Below are positions 12,119 to 24,682 of a stretch of DNA of 64,000 bases, piece after piece. The notes under the pieces were generated by a model. The model did not search any database and was not told the origin of the DNA. It worked only from the letters and a program-made list of their open reading frames with translations. The first letter of the stretch is position 1; every line of letters begins with the position of its first letter. Origin of the DNA: Nephrocerus scutellatus (lineage: Eukaryota > Arthropoda > Insecta > Diptera > Pipunculidae); the NCBI GenBank assembly GCA_947095585.1, contig OX352765.1, forward strand, positions 25,822,254 to 25,886,253, in the 5' to 3' direction. A program made the position numbers and the translations under genes.

Positions 12119-14828
12119 TTAATACATATTTTTTTTTATCCAAGGTAGGTATGAAGCCACACGCGTGTAAACTCCAGGAAATCCGGAACGAGCACATTCG
12201 TAGCCATACGAGACAATTCCAAGCGCGTAATATCTGTAGACTAGTCCATCCAACTATTACAGGAATTCAGACAAAAGTCACTTAGTCACTTAATTTGCGA
12301 TGTAATTACAAACCTGAGGCATCATAAGTGGTCCACCTGAATCACCTTGGCACGCATCGACTATGCTGTTGCCGGCACAAATTATCTGAAAACAGAAATG
12401 CAAAAATAAAAATGAGTTCCCGCGGAACTAAAGTAAATTAAAACTACGAGTACTTGTCGCACTTACATTATTGCCGAATTCGGTAAGTTTGAAGAGGTTT
12501 TGATAGCTTTGCTCACATTGATGCGTATCGACAATTGGCACTTGCACATCTCGCATAACATTCGAAGATACTCCATTATGTTGGACAGCTCCCCATCCAG
12601 CGACAAATGGATGCATTCCGATAAAATCTTGCGTTAGAAATTCAATGCGTTCAGGCAAACAAATAGGTGTGATAAATTCTGGAATTAATGATTATATTAT
12701 AGATGTGTTCAAATTTATTGACTAACTGGACTCTTAAATTTTATCGATATTATATGTATAATCAAAAACTTATTTTTCAAACTGCCGATTTTTAGAGCCG
12801 CCGTTTTTTGAGTTTTTTAAATGAAGTGGATTAATGATTTAAAGTTTTGAAAAAAGTGTTAATATATACACAAACATATATATTTTGACTTATCAATAAG
12901 AGTTTGCAAGTTTTTACGTGCATTACGAACTGAAAGGCAATTTAAAAAATAATTCAAAACTGAAAACGCTGAGTATTGGATACGACATTATCCTCACAAA
13001 CAAACTTCGATGTTAATATTGAAGTTTTAGCGTTTTTTGTTGTTAAGATAATACGAAAGTAAGACGGAGTCCATGGCTATAAAGTTCTAATCTAAATTAT
13101 ATACATTACTACGAGTATTTATTTCCATACTACTTACTTGTTGTTGGGGCCATTGAACTTAATTCGATCAATGCAATATCATTGGCAACCGATTGTAAAT
13201 CGAAATTTTCATGTACAACTGTTCGTTTAATGCCTAAGTCTAAAGAGTTTGCTTCCGCTGGAATGGACAAATCATGAGCACCAAGACGAACTAAAGTCAA
13301 TGACGGATTTATGCAATGTGCTGATGTTAAAACGAAATTCCTTGATACCAGACTTCCACCGCAAAGAAATATTACCGAATTCATATTGAGTCTTTCGGAG
13401 TAACCCAAAGCAGCAATCCACGGATAAGTTCCTGTCCAGCAGATGGGAAATAAGCGGTTCTTATTAGATTGGATTTTTCTCCAATTAGCAATCAAAATTA
13501 GATTAAATAACCTACCCCTCTTCGCTTCGAGGCCACCAACGACACGATTTGTTGTCCCATAACTAATTCCACAACCACGCGGTTCCTTTCTCAGATTTTC
13601 GACTTTTGAATGATTAAATAATAAAATACTTGAAATATTCTTAAGACCAATTGTGATGTTCCCTTCATCTGGTTCATTTACTTCCGTGGTTATGTCAACA
13701 GTTGTTGACTGAAATATTTCTGTTGTAGATGATAACGGCGACAATTTTTCAAACCAAATGGTGGGGTTAGATACGGGTAAGCTAACCGCTGTTGGTTTAT
13801 CGACGTTTTTAGTTTTTAGTGGAGAAAAATAAAAGTTGGATCCAGTTGATAATTGGTTCTTCGAAGGGGAAATATCTTGTTGGCTAAATGGTATCTTTGG
13901 TTGATGAGGATTTTTCATTGGCTCTGTAAAATGTACCATGCAGCATATCTATACGGGGATAGAAGAAATGCGATTAAAGGATATCGCAGTGAAATTAGAA
14001 CAATTTCAAACAATTTTCTCTTACCAAAAAGTTTGAACCATCAAATCCACAAATTGAGCCACCAACTAATGATTGAAAATCTGGTTTACTGGATAAAGGT
14101 CTGGCTTGATTAACGAATTTCTCCTCCAGCAAATTCAAGCATTTAGTAAACATTATACAATTTCCCGGACGATTTCTTGAGTCTACGCAATTTTGAGCTT
14201 AGTGGGAAAAGATTAATTAGATGACAGAGATATCTTAAACCATATTTAGTATTTTACCCCAACAATAAGGATAGAGAATTAATTATTTTATATCAAACTA
14301 GATGTGTATTTAAATTAACATTATTAAGAATATTCAAAAGAGATAAAATAGGCTAGTGAAGCAAAATCATTTCGTATGAGGTAATCGGAAGCCACGAATT
14401 CTTCCAGCATTTCGACGGCGACGGTGGCTTTTACTTAGTGGATGAAATATTAGCAAATCAGTGCCAACTGATGGTTTCGTTGGCAAAGAAAATATATTCT
14501 GCTTGCGGGGATCAATACAAGGGCAGTTAGTATTCCGATGTTCTTCTGTCAAACAGACTAGCGGCGTATCTATACAAGGTTGCCGTGATGGTAATGCGGT
14601 TGTTAGAGTTCCGGGCAATTCTACTTCCAAAGTCGATTGTTCTGTTGGCGGTGTTGGCTGAAATGTTGGTATAACTACTGTTGTGGATGTTGTCGGGTTT
14701 ACATCTGGCGTAAATGTTATCATCGGATAATATCCCAGCGAGTCTGCAGGGCATATTCCTTTTAAATTTGCCAAATATGATAAATATGGCCAAAAATATA
14801 ACTTAACACAAAAATCGTCTATAAACAT
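12119..14828 (-). CDS. CLIP-domain trypsin-like serine protease (Drosophila CG1299-like)
   Basis: Secreted chymotrypsin-fold protease, probably a zymogen in an extracellular cascade. The model has seven exons with consistent phases: 14828-14435, 14197-14025, 13948-13516, 13431-13138, 12678-12467, 12385-12314 and 12253-12119, giving 570 residues. A Thr/Pro-rich N-terminal region is followed by a CLIP domain with cysteines in [19 protein letters not shown] and LICC. A Ser/Thr-rich linker leads to the activation site R|VVGG. The catalytic triad is seen as TSAHC (His), NDIALIEL (Asp) and GDSGGP (Ser). DACQGDSGG puts Asp in the S1 pocket, so trypsin-like cleavage is expected. The C-terminus is [18 protein letters not shown]. 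From memory it resembles Drosophila CG1299. Weakest part: the first exon. The start [12 protein letters not shown] is only a mediocre signal peptide, an upstream exon joined near 14758 is possible, and the donor at 14434 is inferred from phase. Confidence 0.85.
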
Positions 14829-16240
14829 TCTGCAAGGTTAGCGGAGATGTCAAAGAAATTTTGTCACTGTAAATCCTAGTCCACCTTAATATAAATCGGC
14901 GGCTTAACTTATACGACGCCACCAAAAGGTCTAACACTACTGCTACGATTGTAATTCATTTTCAGTCAGTACGACCGTAACCAATCCATTGTGTCATAGT
15001 TGCAGAGGAACCAAAAGTTACACTTAATTTAAAAAAAACAACACCACATTTCAATATGGCTTTAACGCTGACAATTGAATCACTACCCTAAGTCATGGTT
15101 GAGTGTTTTTTAATTGTTGTCAACACTATAAAGTGCGAGTTTTGTGTTGTTTGAATTTCAACAAATTAAAATAATCCGGCCAGTGGCTTTTCTACAAAAA
15201 TCAATGTCAAAATAAACTACAAAGATTCGTACAATTATAGTTCGAGTACTAGTTTGCGGGTGCGGAAAATCAAAGTGCGTAGTTGTTCGGGGGAAAGCAT
15301 GTTAACATGTAATATGAATATGTAAACAGGTTAATAATTGACACTGAATGTGTACACTGAATTTATTGTCGTCAGTTGTGTTAACTTATTTAGATAGCGC
15401 ATCAGTTTATACAGGAAATGTGTAATTTGTTTGTTACACTAGAGTCACATTGTAGGTTCGTTTACTATACTGCATTGTTTTTTGCAAGTTATAAAATATT
15501 TACAAATATGTTTGTTTTTATATCTGATCCACCTTTCGGAGAGATATAGGTGTGATTTCAGTTTGGACAAAAATCTAACATCTGAAATGTCTGTCCTTTT
15601 CAGATGCCAAAAATATTGCATAATCAATATAGGCTCAACGGTGCTGTTATATTGGATCATATTGGTAAAACTCTAAGAGCTGTACAAGATCGATCAGTGA
15701 ACTGCTCGGAATTCAAAGGTGCACATTGGTTAGAAAATCATTGTTTTCATAACAATGTACGTTGACAATATAACCAATGAGAAAAGCCAAGTTTTTTCGA
15801 CCCAACACATAATTCGAAATAAACTGTGGTTATCCAAACATTATGCAAGGGGGTTCCTCGGAAACTGCAACAAAAATACAATCGATTTCGCTGTTTGACG
15901 AGTGTTTGGAGCTGCTGTTGGGTTGGGTTTTGTTGCTGTTGGGTTTTTATACAAGTAATCTCTAACATTACATAACATAGAGCATGCCTCTATAAATCTC
16001 ATCAGAAACTGACTTACGCATTCAGTAGAATTCCCGTCCTCCCTCTAATTTATCCCCAATTCTCACGACTCAATTAAAAAGTCCAAAAAAGTTAAGGTAC
16101 TAGAGCTCAAACACGAAGTATTACAATCCTTTAAGTACGAGTACCCTGGGTCAATTGTAACAGCCAAAATACATACTCGGTTATTTTAAACCAGCAAGCC
16201 CTCTTTTAAACGACAAGTCTTCCCAAATACGGGTTATACT
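14829..16240. other. Upstream flank of the protease gene, no gene recognised
   Basis: Presumed promoter side of the protease gene. Small open stretches at 15445-15968 have no recognisable domain. A scrap related to the RTE-like LINE (CCTTTAAGTACGAGTACC...GGGTCAA) lies at about 16095-16200. Confidence 0.4.
16095..16200 (+). mobile_element. RTE-like LINE scrap, diverged
   Basis: Degenerate match to the FNYLGSTI-coding part of the RTE element at 1480-1540: AATCCTTTAAGTACGAGTA, then GGGTCAATTGTAACAGCC. Short and low identity. Confidence 0.4.
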
Positions 16241-16515
16241 GTGTATAAGACGACGTTCGTTTAGTCCCTTTTAAAAACTTTTATTTAACTTAACTTGACC
16301 CCAGTTTGTCTGTTTTGACTTATTTGAGGTCCTTTTTAACCAACTTTTAAACGACCTAGAGAGCTAAAATTTTGTGAGCAGCTCAGTCTGTTGGGCATTT
16401 TTTGAGTTCTTATTGGCAATGCGTGTCGCGAGTGGCGTCTCTAAAAATTTTATGCTTATGTCGATGTATACATAAAAGTTTGTATCCAAAAAACTAAGTT
16501 TTTTCAATTTACTTG
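16240..16515 (+). repeat. Dispersed repeat family R2, copy 1
   Basis: Non-coding repeat: AAAACTTTTATTTAACTT, then TTGACCCC, GAGGTCCTTTTTAACC, a CCTAGAGAGCTAAAATTTTG box, GTGTCGCGAGTGGCG and CATAAAAGTTTGTATCC. The same order of boxes recurs at 18225-18725. A shorter relative (AAACGTTTTTATTAGCTTG ... GAGCTAGAGACTTGAAA) is at about 30030-30135. Probably a non-autonomous or satellite-derived family. Confidence 0.6.
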
Positions 16516-18224
16516 TTTTGATAGTAATAACACTCGCAAATCAGTCGTAATGTACAGATTTTTTTTTGTGGACCTATGCATTTGGTAGCAAGGATTCCAG
16601 CAGAACGTGCAAACAATTTTGTTACACATTCTGTTGGTTACCAAAAATTCCAATGCGGAAAATGTTTAGCAAAATTATATGATGCATATAACATGGTTGT
16701 AAATATATATTGCAGCAAAGTTTCAACATAAAAATATTGATGTTACAGGTGCCGTTTGTCACCAAAATCAGACAACACCTTATCACAATAGACTAAGCCA
16801 TACGTAACCGCACTTAGTTACGATTAATTTATCTCAATCAATACATTAAGTTTCACATAATTTCAATTTGAGTGAGTACGAGTATGTTTTAGCTTGGAGT
16901 TAAAAAATAGTTATGGTACTAATATAAGCTTTCTTAATTTAGGTGCTCATCAAAATCAACTCCAAACTCTTAGTCGCATTTTGGAAGAAAATGTTCCATG
17001 AAATTGTTAGCACCCAATGTGTCAAAGGACGATCTGACATTTCCAAAAATTAAAGTATTGCCACAAACCGCACCCCACGATCATCTTAAAGAATTATCCG
17101 ATTTTTAGTTCTTTTCCGGTAATATTGCTTAAAGACATTATCGACCGTATCTCGTACGGTAATCTCTTTCTGTTCTGAAAGATGTAAAAAGCTTATCAAA
17201 GTTTGTCTGCTATAGTATAATAAATCGTTATTATTTCAACTCTTATTCTTGCTATCAAGAGCCAAAATATTTCCTTTTGCTATCCGATGCTTCATTTTCT
17301 ACCAAATGTTATCAAGAGACAAATAGAAATATACATGTAATTGCACTTACTATGTAAAATCCCCTTAACTTACTTATGCACAAATCCACACAAAAATGCA
17401 AACAAATTATCACAGTAATATAACGAAATTGTTGATCCATTTCACTATGCTATCCTGTTGAATCTAATAAATGCAAAACTGCGTCTTCTCTAAGCAAGAG
17501 TAAATTATAACCTGACCAGCCAAAGTTGCGAAGACAAAATATCAAAAATTATACAGAAAAATAAATAAAAACGTATTTAGTGTTCAAGTACATAAAAACA
17601 TATAATTACATAAATAAATATACGTAAATCGTAGATAGTCTGAACTATCAAAATTATTATTAGAATTGTTAGAATAAAAAACTATTATTGTAATAGAAGA
17701 CCATTCGCACTGAGCTACTCGCAACTAGATATTGCCATAACTAGCCGTATGTCGATTTGAAAAACCTAATTTCCCATCAGTCATTAGTCGACGAAGCATA
17801 GTACATCTAGTAATTCGGTAGTAATTGTTTAACGAATTACATAGTTTAGGAAGTAAAATAGATTTTTTAGATCAAATTCATAATTTTGGTTGCACTATAT
17901 CAGTGAAGTGTTTTAATGTGTCGATAAACAGCACCTAATTGCTGACATTGAAATTTTGTCATGTTGTTGAGGTCTTGTTATATTTAGGTGAGATTTTGTT
18001 CATCATAAAAAACTAAATAATATACATAGAACATAGTTAAACCTTTTTGAATTATAGAAAACCCCAAGTATGTTGGCTAAGAACAAGAACATTTTATAGA
18101 TAAATAATTCAATTGATCATCAGATCAATCTAATATGGAACTAGAATTATTGCTGTTTGTGTTCCAGACTTTTGTGACCCGTTTTCTTACCCAAGTTGAG
18201 TTCACACCCGAACATTCACAATCT
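16516..18224. other. AT-rich stretch, no gene recognised
   Basis: No recognised coding exon, RNA gene or repeat between the two copies of repeat family R2. Confidence 0.4.
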
Positions 18225-18725
18225 AGTATATTGTGCTTTTTGAAAAACTTTTATTTAACTTGACTTGACCCCTTTTTGTTAGTGTATTTTGACCACTCTG
18301 AGGTACCTTCCACACGAGCCAGAGAGTTGAAATTTTGTGATTATCTGAGTCCAAAATAGGATTTTTTATATTCCACGTATAACGCGTGTCGCGTTTCGCG
18401 TGTTACACGTGTAATGGTTTAATTTCACGCCATTTTCTTGTTTTTGGAGGTCTTTTTAACCACTTTTCGCACGATCTAGAGGGCTGAAATTTTGTGAGCT
18501 GCTCAATGTCGGGTTCCCATTTTGATATCCCGCTTTTGACGCGTTTCGCGAGTTTCGCGTGTGAAGCGTGGAAAAAAGGAAATTCTTTCAAATAGCTCCG
18601 ACCTCAAAAACAGATATTTTGGCGATTATTACCAAATAATAAACGACTGTGTGGCATGCTTCGATGTATTAATAAAAGTTTTTACCAGAAAACCGAAGTT
18701 TTCTTACATTTACTTGTTTTTTATA
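18225..18725 (+). repeat. Dispersed repeat family R2, copy 2 with duplicated internal unit
   Basis: Carries two successive versions of the box CTAGAGGGCTGAAATTTTG / CCAGAGAGTTGAAATTTTG. Each is followed by a CpG-rich block built on GCGTTTCGCG (around 18380-18415 and 18535-18570). It ends with the same ATAAAAGTTTxxACC and GAAGTTTTCTTACATTTACTTG as copy 1. The block is far more CpG-rich than its surroundings. Confidence 0.6.
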
Positions 18726-18914
18726 TTAAAATATTTTATTAAGCATTTAAGTATTATATAATTTTGACTTAAAACTAAACTTATAACGAATATTAATAAG
18801 TGTCAGCTCAACATTTACTATTAACATTAACTATTTAATGTTTTACGGGAATTAATTTTAAATTTAAAATAAAATCAAATGAAAATATAAAGTGTCGTAT
18901 AAACAGGGCGAACT

Positions 18915-19815
18915 TCAGCCTCTGTAGTGCTGGTTGCTGGCCTTCTCGTAGAAGGAGACGTCTTGATTTTTAAAGATGTCATCGAATCTAGCATCTGTAG
19001 ATCCTCTGATGTGGGTGAACCGGTGACTTGGCTCGATTTCCTCGATTCTCAGTCGATGCATCTCAGGACTTGGATGTGTTTCCAACCCGCCAACGAATTT
19101 CCTCGCCATTTGGAACAAGTTGTTGGTTATTGGCACATCAGACCTGCTGCTTCGTAAAGCCTTGTAGTCGACACAAACTTGTAGGCACCCTCCAGAGTCC
19201 AGTACAGATCCTAAGTACATTACTGTGAAATAGGGAGATCTTCTTCATCGTTGTTGGTGAGACAGTGAACCATATGGGATAACCATAAGTAATCACTGGC
19301 CTGATGAGCTGCTTGTAGATGAGCAGCCTGGTGTTGTTGAACAGTCCGTTTCGCCTTCTTAGAAGCGGGTGCACCAAAAGAAGAGCGTAGTTGGCTTTCT
19401 TCATATTGTTTGATCGATGTGAGAGTTAAATTTGAGCCTCTCGGTAAAGTTGATTCCCAGGTACTTAGTCGCTGACCTGGTGTTTCTTGTCGTGTTATAC
19501 GGAAGGGTGATTTTTATGCCGCTGCACTGGCTTGCGATATTTCTTATCCATGTTGGCGTTGATCTTTTGTCCCCACTTCAGGTAGTAGTCCCACAGATTA
19601 TGGAGGTATTCCTTCACTCTTCGGCAGTTCTCTTATGAGAGCGGGAAACGGCATACGTGATGGAGTCATCTGCGAAAAGCATGGTCTTTGTTCCGGCTAT
19701 ATTGGTAGGTTGATCCGCCATGAAAATGCGAAACAGTACTTATCCAAGTCTGGAACCCTAGGGAACTCCGGCTTTAAACTTTTTCGTTGTCGATGGGCTG
19801 CCGTTCACCTGTAAA
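18915..19815 (-). mobile_element. Jockey-type LINE, 3' RT fragment
   Basis: Reads on the minus strand as the last third of a Jockey-clade reverse transcriptase, with frameshifts. Order: VNGSPSTTKKFKAGVPQGSR, a catalytic FADD box near 19680, MKKANYALLLVHPLLRRRNG, KQLIRPVITYGYPIW and RICTGLWRVP. It is 5'-truncated just inside the RT domain near 19815, typical of incomplete reverse transcription. Not functional. Confidence 0.8.
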
Positions 19816-20774
19816 AAAATACTCTGTTAAAAGGAAAATTTTTAATTATTTTTTTTTTATAATTTTTGTATATTGTGCTCATAAACCCATATTGATTGGC
19901 ACTACATGTAGATTACTTCCTACATCAACTCAACCGCGCATGTGAATACAGCAGTATACGGCAACTTTTTATCATATGTACAGTACCGTATCATGCATGT
20001 GTACTTATAATCTAGATGATCATCCCGATAAGAAAATTTTGTGCATTTATTGGACCAACCACTGCATCACCGACACTGACAAATGTTCTACAAGTATAGG
20101 GTGTCCCATTAAGACCTCCCATTTTAAATTATTAAATAAAACTCCTTTTTTAGAAAATTAGAACGTTGCGGTTAATTATGGAATATGACATCCATTAAAT
20201 ATTTCTAGGGTTTTCAGAAGTTTTTAGAGTACAACTGCTTGCATTGCAAGTGCTCAATCAGCAAAAGTACGGCGTTTTATATTGTTTCAAGTCTTATGTG
20301 AGCTGCACCTTATACGCAAAATGAGTTATAATCTGCTTTTTCATATGCCCAATGCCTTGGGATGGACATACGTGGATATTCTGCTAAACTTTCAATCATA
20401 GAAACAATATTTACCTGAATGAATACGTGCTTGACTGACCTTACACATCACTTACTTGGCCAATCGTTAAGAATTTGAATTCATGCTAGTCAGCCGATCA
20501 GATACATATCTCATTATGACCAAAAGCCCTGTATACTTTACAAACTGTCTCGGCCGCTCAACGTTTTTGTAGTGAATTTTTACAACTCTAATGGGTTGTT
20601 AAAGCGTGTACCGATATTAATATTATGAATTTTCTTGACCGCGTGGTTTTCACTTTTCATCGACCATTAGAATTGTTAATCTATGGATCTGGAACGTTAA
20701 TTTATTACAAAACAAAAAAGGTGAAAATATAAGGAAGAATAAAAAAACAGCCCGTAAAAATTAAAATGTTTCAT
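19816..20774. other. Intergenic, no gene recognised
   Basis: AT-rich sequence without recognised features. A GGGTGTCCCATTAAG piece at about 20099 resembles transposon-end sequences but has no partner. Confidence 0.35.
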
Positions 20775-21000
20775 ATGAATCCTCTAATCGGTGATATAAA
20801 TGTTTAAACTTTTAATAAGATCGGATTAATTTTGAAATAATTTATATAAAATCCCCTCGAACCTGTGGCCCGATCACTTGCAAATTTTTATAGAAAGTGT
20901 TGTCATCGGAGATACGGATGTGTAAAAAGTAGATTAATTGATCACAAGATTTGGTGACAAACAAACAAACAAATCCGAACACGAAGTTAATAAACCGAAT
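20775..21000 (-). repeat. Dispersed repeat family R1, copy in reverse orientation
   Basis: Shows the reverse-orientation hallmarks: CCTCTAATCGGTGATATAAATG, GTGTTGTCATCGGAGATACG, TTGATCACAAGATTTGGTGACAAAC and a GAAGTTAATA end. Adjoins the 3' end of the RTE-like LINE at 21060. Confidence 0.6.
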
Positions 21001-21059
21001 TTAAAAATGATCTTTGATTCCGATGACATGAAATGAAAATAAATAAATATTAAAATAAA

Positions 21060-23760
21060 TAATAAGCATCATCAAATTTGGCTCTACAACCGGGGTTCGG
21101 TTGTGGCCTCCCGCAAAAATTCTCTCTACCGGTCCCGATTTTGAGCCGATGTCGACCAGTTTTGCATCCCTAAACTCTGAGCGTCCTGGTCTACGCCATC
21201 CTTCCAGCGTAGACTTGGCCATCCTCGCTCTCATGTTCCATAAAGACTTTCCGAGCAGGATCCTCTTCGCTAATGCGAGCTAGCTGTACTGGCAGTACTG
21301 GAGCCTACCGAGCTTAATTCTCTTCATGATGTCGACATCGCGATAACGCTCGTAGATCTCATCATTGTATGGGGTCTCCGGTATCGTCCTTCCTCACATA
21401 GAAGGCCAACAAACCTCCGTAAGGCTTTTCTCTCGAAGGAGTCTAAGAGGTCGGAATGCTTTTTGCTAAGCACCCAAGTCTCGGATGTCGGATCCATATG
21501 TAAGTACTGGTAGGACTATTGTATTAAACACCAGCAGCCAGTATGTTATGGTTGAATCCTAGATTTAAAGTGTCTTGACACAGACCGTGCGTGTATTTCT
21601 GGTACCATGCTGTTATAGGCTGAGGACTGTTCCTCTCGCCGTTACGTCAGAGACTCGGATTACTTGCTCCAACGACAGTTTCAAGAGGACGCAGGCCAGT
21701 CCATCCGCTTGTCGTATCCAGGTATAGATGTTGAATGGGCTTGATAGTGATCCGTATATTACTTTCTTTTACATAGTAAAAGGAAGCATAGTAATCATGA
21801 AAATTTTCGAACTCGGGATTTTTGCAGATTTACCCTTTACCGTATCTCCTGAGTCAGAAAAAGCTAAAATAAAAAAATCTTTGTCGGTCTATCTGTCTGT
21901 ATGTCTATATGTCTGTCTGTGCCCACTATACAGCCAAGACGGCTGAACTTTTCAGGATAAAAATTCATATTTAAGCTTTTTACATAAATTCTGAGGGGCC
22001 AGATGATTTTGACGCAAATCTGACAGCCCGTAGTGACAATTTACTTGGACAGTTTTTCGATTTTTTGCAAATAACTTAGGAGAAATCTGTTAGGTGCAAA
22101 AGAAATCTAAACAAAAAACCAAAAAAAAAATAAAAAAAAATTAAAAAAAAAAAATTTGAAAAAAAAAATTCATTGACACTAATATACATTTACTAATATT
22201 CTGGTCCCGTCCGTAAAAGAAAGTCGTGTTGTGCCCACACCTCCATATTTTAAATTTGGCTTATAACATTTAGTCATGGTCAACCTACATAGTCGTGTCA
22301 GTTTATTTGTGATGCCGAATTCTCTCATGGATTTATAAAGTTCTACTCTGGATATGCTATCATAGGCTGCTTTAAAGTCTATAAAAATATGAATATGAAT
22401 TTTGAAACTCTAGACATTTTTTCATCACCTGCCTAAGGGTGTAAATCTGATCATTTGTTGATTGCCCTGTGATGAAGCGACACTGGTATGGACCAATGAT
22501 AACTATAGCGTTTGGGGCTATCCTGTGTTGAAGGATAGAGGAGAAAATCTTATACTCCTTTATTATTTATGGGTCATAGGATGCCTCTTCGTCAGTCTTC
22601 TGGCATCGCTTCTTTCTACCATACTTGCACTATTATTTCATAAATTGCTTGGTGTATTGCGAGACCTTCAGTTTTATTCAGCTCCGCTGGGATACCATCT
22701 GATCCCGAGGCCTTATTATTTTTGAGCCGATTTATCGCTCTTCTAACTTCGTCTATGCTTGGTGGTGGCAGCATAGTGTGGTCTTCAGCAATTGTTGGAG
22801 CTTCCAATTCCTCAATTAGCTGGTCATTTATCAACTCATTAAAGTGCTCTTCCCGTAGCTCTAATATGCCTCTGATATCAGCGATCATGTTACCATCTTT
22901 GTCTTTGCAGTATGTGCAACGCGGTGTATATTGCGTCATATCGCTGAGTCTTTGGTAGAATTTCCGCGCATGGTGCGGTCCTTGCTTTGTACTGTTCTAG
23001 TTAACGGACGAGATTCTTCTCCCAGGCTACTTTCTTTCGTCGGCACTTTTCGCACTGTTTTTTCATATCTTCTCTTTATATTCATCTTCGCGTGCCCGTG
23101 TTCTATGAGATTATTGCATTGCTCGGTACGTAACATTCTTACGTTCAGTCGCTAGCTTACATTCGTCATCGAACCAGTCGTTTCGATCTCTACGATGGAG
23201 TCAGCAGTGCTAAGGACAGTATTCTTAAGTCGTGTCCATTTCTCTTCTACGCCCGACATCTCGGCCCCGGACTTACTATCCCAAAGTTGTTTCTGGTATC
23301 TTCGTTGCGAAGGCAGATCTGTTGACTCGAACCAGATTCGCGGATGCGCAGTCTTTCGTCATGATGCAATCCGCGCTCGGAGCACTATACCAACAAGATA
23401 TTGGTCCGAGTCGGCGTTTCGTCATCAGGTTCGGTTTGTGGCTACGGTCTATCAACACGTGGTCTATATGGTTTCGACTGGCTCCATCAGGAGATACCCA
23501 GGTAGCTTTGTGGATATTTTTACGCGCAAATCTTGTACTCGCATTATTTCTTGCTGCCATCTCTATGACTCCATTCTATGACTCCATTGTCATTAGTGTT
23601 CTCGTGTAAGCTACGGGTGCCAATGTACTGCCTGAATACTGGCTCCCTACCTATTTTTTTTACATTCATATGCCCCAGAATGATTTTTACATCATACTGA
23701 GGGCAGGCATGGAGTTTCCGTTCGACAGATTCAAAGAATATAAAATAAATAGACAATTTA
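21060..23760 (-). mobile_element. RTE-like non-LTR retrotransposon, decayed but nearly full pol
   Basis: Minus-strand copy running from the endonuclease to the 3' end. The EN part (about 23740-23280) reads CPQYDVKIILGHMNVK, RQYIGTRSLHENTNDNG, KNIHKATWVSPDGASRNHID and DRSHKPN. The RT part follows (22940-22600: SIDEVRRAINRLKNNKASG). The C-terminal RLRWAGH-type region lies at 21250-21450, and the 3' UTR ends in a TTGATGATG tract near 21060. Several frameshifts and an inserted element at about 21755-22245 disrupt it. The clade call (RTE, like 'craniofacial development protein 2-like' insect models) is from motif style. Confidence 0.8.
21755..22245. mobile_element. Nested non-coding insertion inside the RTE element
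   Basis: Interrupts the RT region: RTE sequence stops at about 21755 and resumes at about 22245. It carries a CTGTCTGTATG microsatellite-like tract, an A-rich block at 22120-22165, and ends in the segment AATATACATTTACTAATATTC ... CCCGTCCGTAAA shared with the tails of the SINE candidates at 63230 and 63990. Possibly a non-autonomous element of the same family. Confidence 0.5.
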
Positions 23761-24078
23761 ATTAAATTGAATGAAAATACATATGCAGCACATTTTATCA
23801 AAATAAAAAAACATAGTTTTTTTTATCATGGTTTTAAATTTAGAGAAAGTTATGTGTAAACATATTCATGTTTTCATCTAGCATTTACATACACAACTAA
23901 CTTTACCTCTTTTAAACATCACCACAATTATTAATTAAACCATTAAAATAAAACGCCAACTTTTTCTATGCATTCTCTTATTTAATTTAACAAAGCAACA
24001 ATAGTTTTCCTGAACTTATGTAGACGTAGAAATTGAATGAAGGTGATGTATTAGATTGATTCATATCAAGAAATATCC

Positions 24079-24574
24079 TTACTCTCTTTGCTTGCAGTCC
24101 AAATATAATTGAGCCTTTGTCTGTAAATACATACAAGATAGTTCGTTTTTATAAAAAATAAATATTTAATCTTAGTAAAACAAAGCCAACACCTGTACAT
24201 GTTCATGCGAAATTTTACAATTGCCTGGTTTGAGTGTCGAAAAGGTCAGCTGTACCTGTGCCACTGGATACACCACTGATCGAACGTTTTCCCCATTCGG
24301 GTGTAAAGGTCAACTGCAATTTAACAGTTATTTAAACATAAAAATAAGAAATAGATGCGAATTGCATTAAAGTAGGTGTTTACAAAAAAGTGCCTACTTG
24401 ACTGTTGTTTTCAATGGTTTTTTTTCAATAAAGGTAATTTTAATTTATTAAATTATTAATTGTAATTTTTTAATTTTATTCATTTTAATTTCAATATAGG
24501 ATTACCTGAGATTGAACCATTCCAAGTAGGACCAAAAGAACAAGAGACAAAAAGACTAACCGAATGGCAAACAT
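24079..24574 (-). pseudogene. Akh: Akh-A: adipokinetic hormone copy, hormone intact but tail frameshifted
   Basis: Three-exon Akh copy: exon 1 24574-24506, exon 2 24313-24193, exon 3 24120-24079. Exon 1 encodes an intact signal peptide (MFAIRLVFLSLVLLVLLGM) ending in the Gln that becomes pyroglutamate. Exon 2 opens with LTFTPEWGKR, so an octapeptide QLTFTPEW with Gly-amide donor and dibasic site is still encoded. A 1-nt insertion near 24225 and a 21-nt deletion near 24200 shift the frame, and a stop at 24217-24215 ends the precursor at 55 residues. The associated peptide with its cysteines is therefore lost. Exon 3 sequence and splice sites are preserved. TATA box and initiator are kept. Likely a decaying duplicate. 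If expressed and processed it could still yield a Glu7 AKH variant. Confidence 0.85.
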
Positions 24575-24620
24575 CGTATGGAACGTTGGTGCTTGAATGA
24601 CTGACGTGTATATGCTGGCG

Positions 24621-24630
24621 CTTTTATATA
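24621..24630 (-). promoter_or_regulatory. TATA box of Akh-A
   Basis: TATATAAAAG on the minus strand, about 26 bases upstream of a TCAGTC-type initiator, identical in layout to Akh-B. Confidence 0.6.
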
Positions 24631-24682
24631 TGTAGGTTGAAATGTTTTCGGCCTGAAACTTGTAGGGATTCTAAATATAATT

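Noticed and set aside
15445..15968. Overlapping open frames upstream of the protease
   Set aside because: Low-complexity Gln run and no domain; both strands open by composition only.
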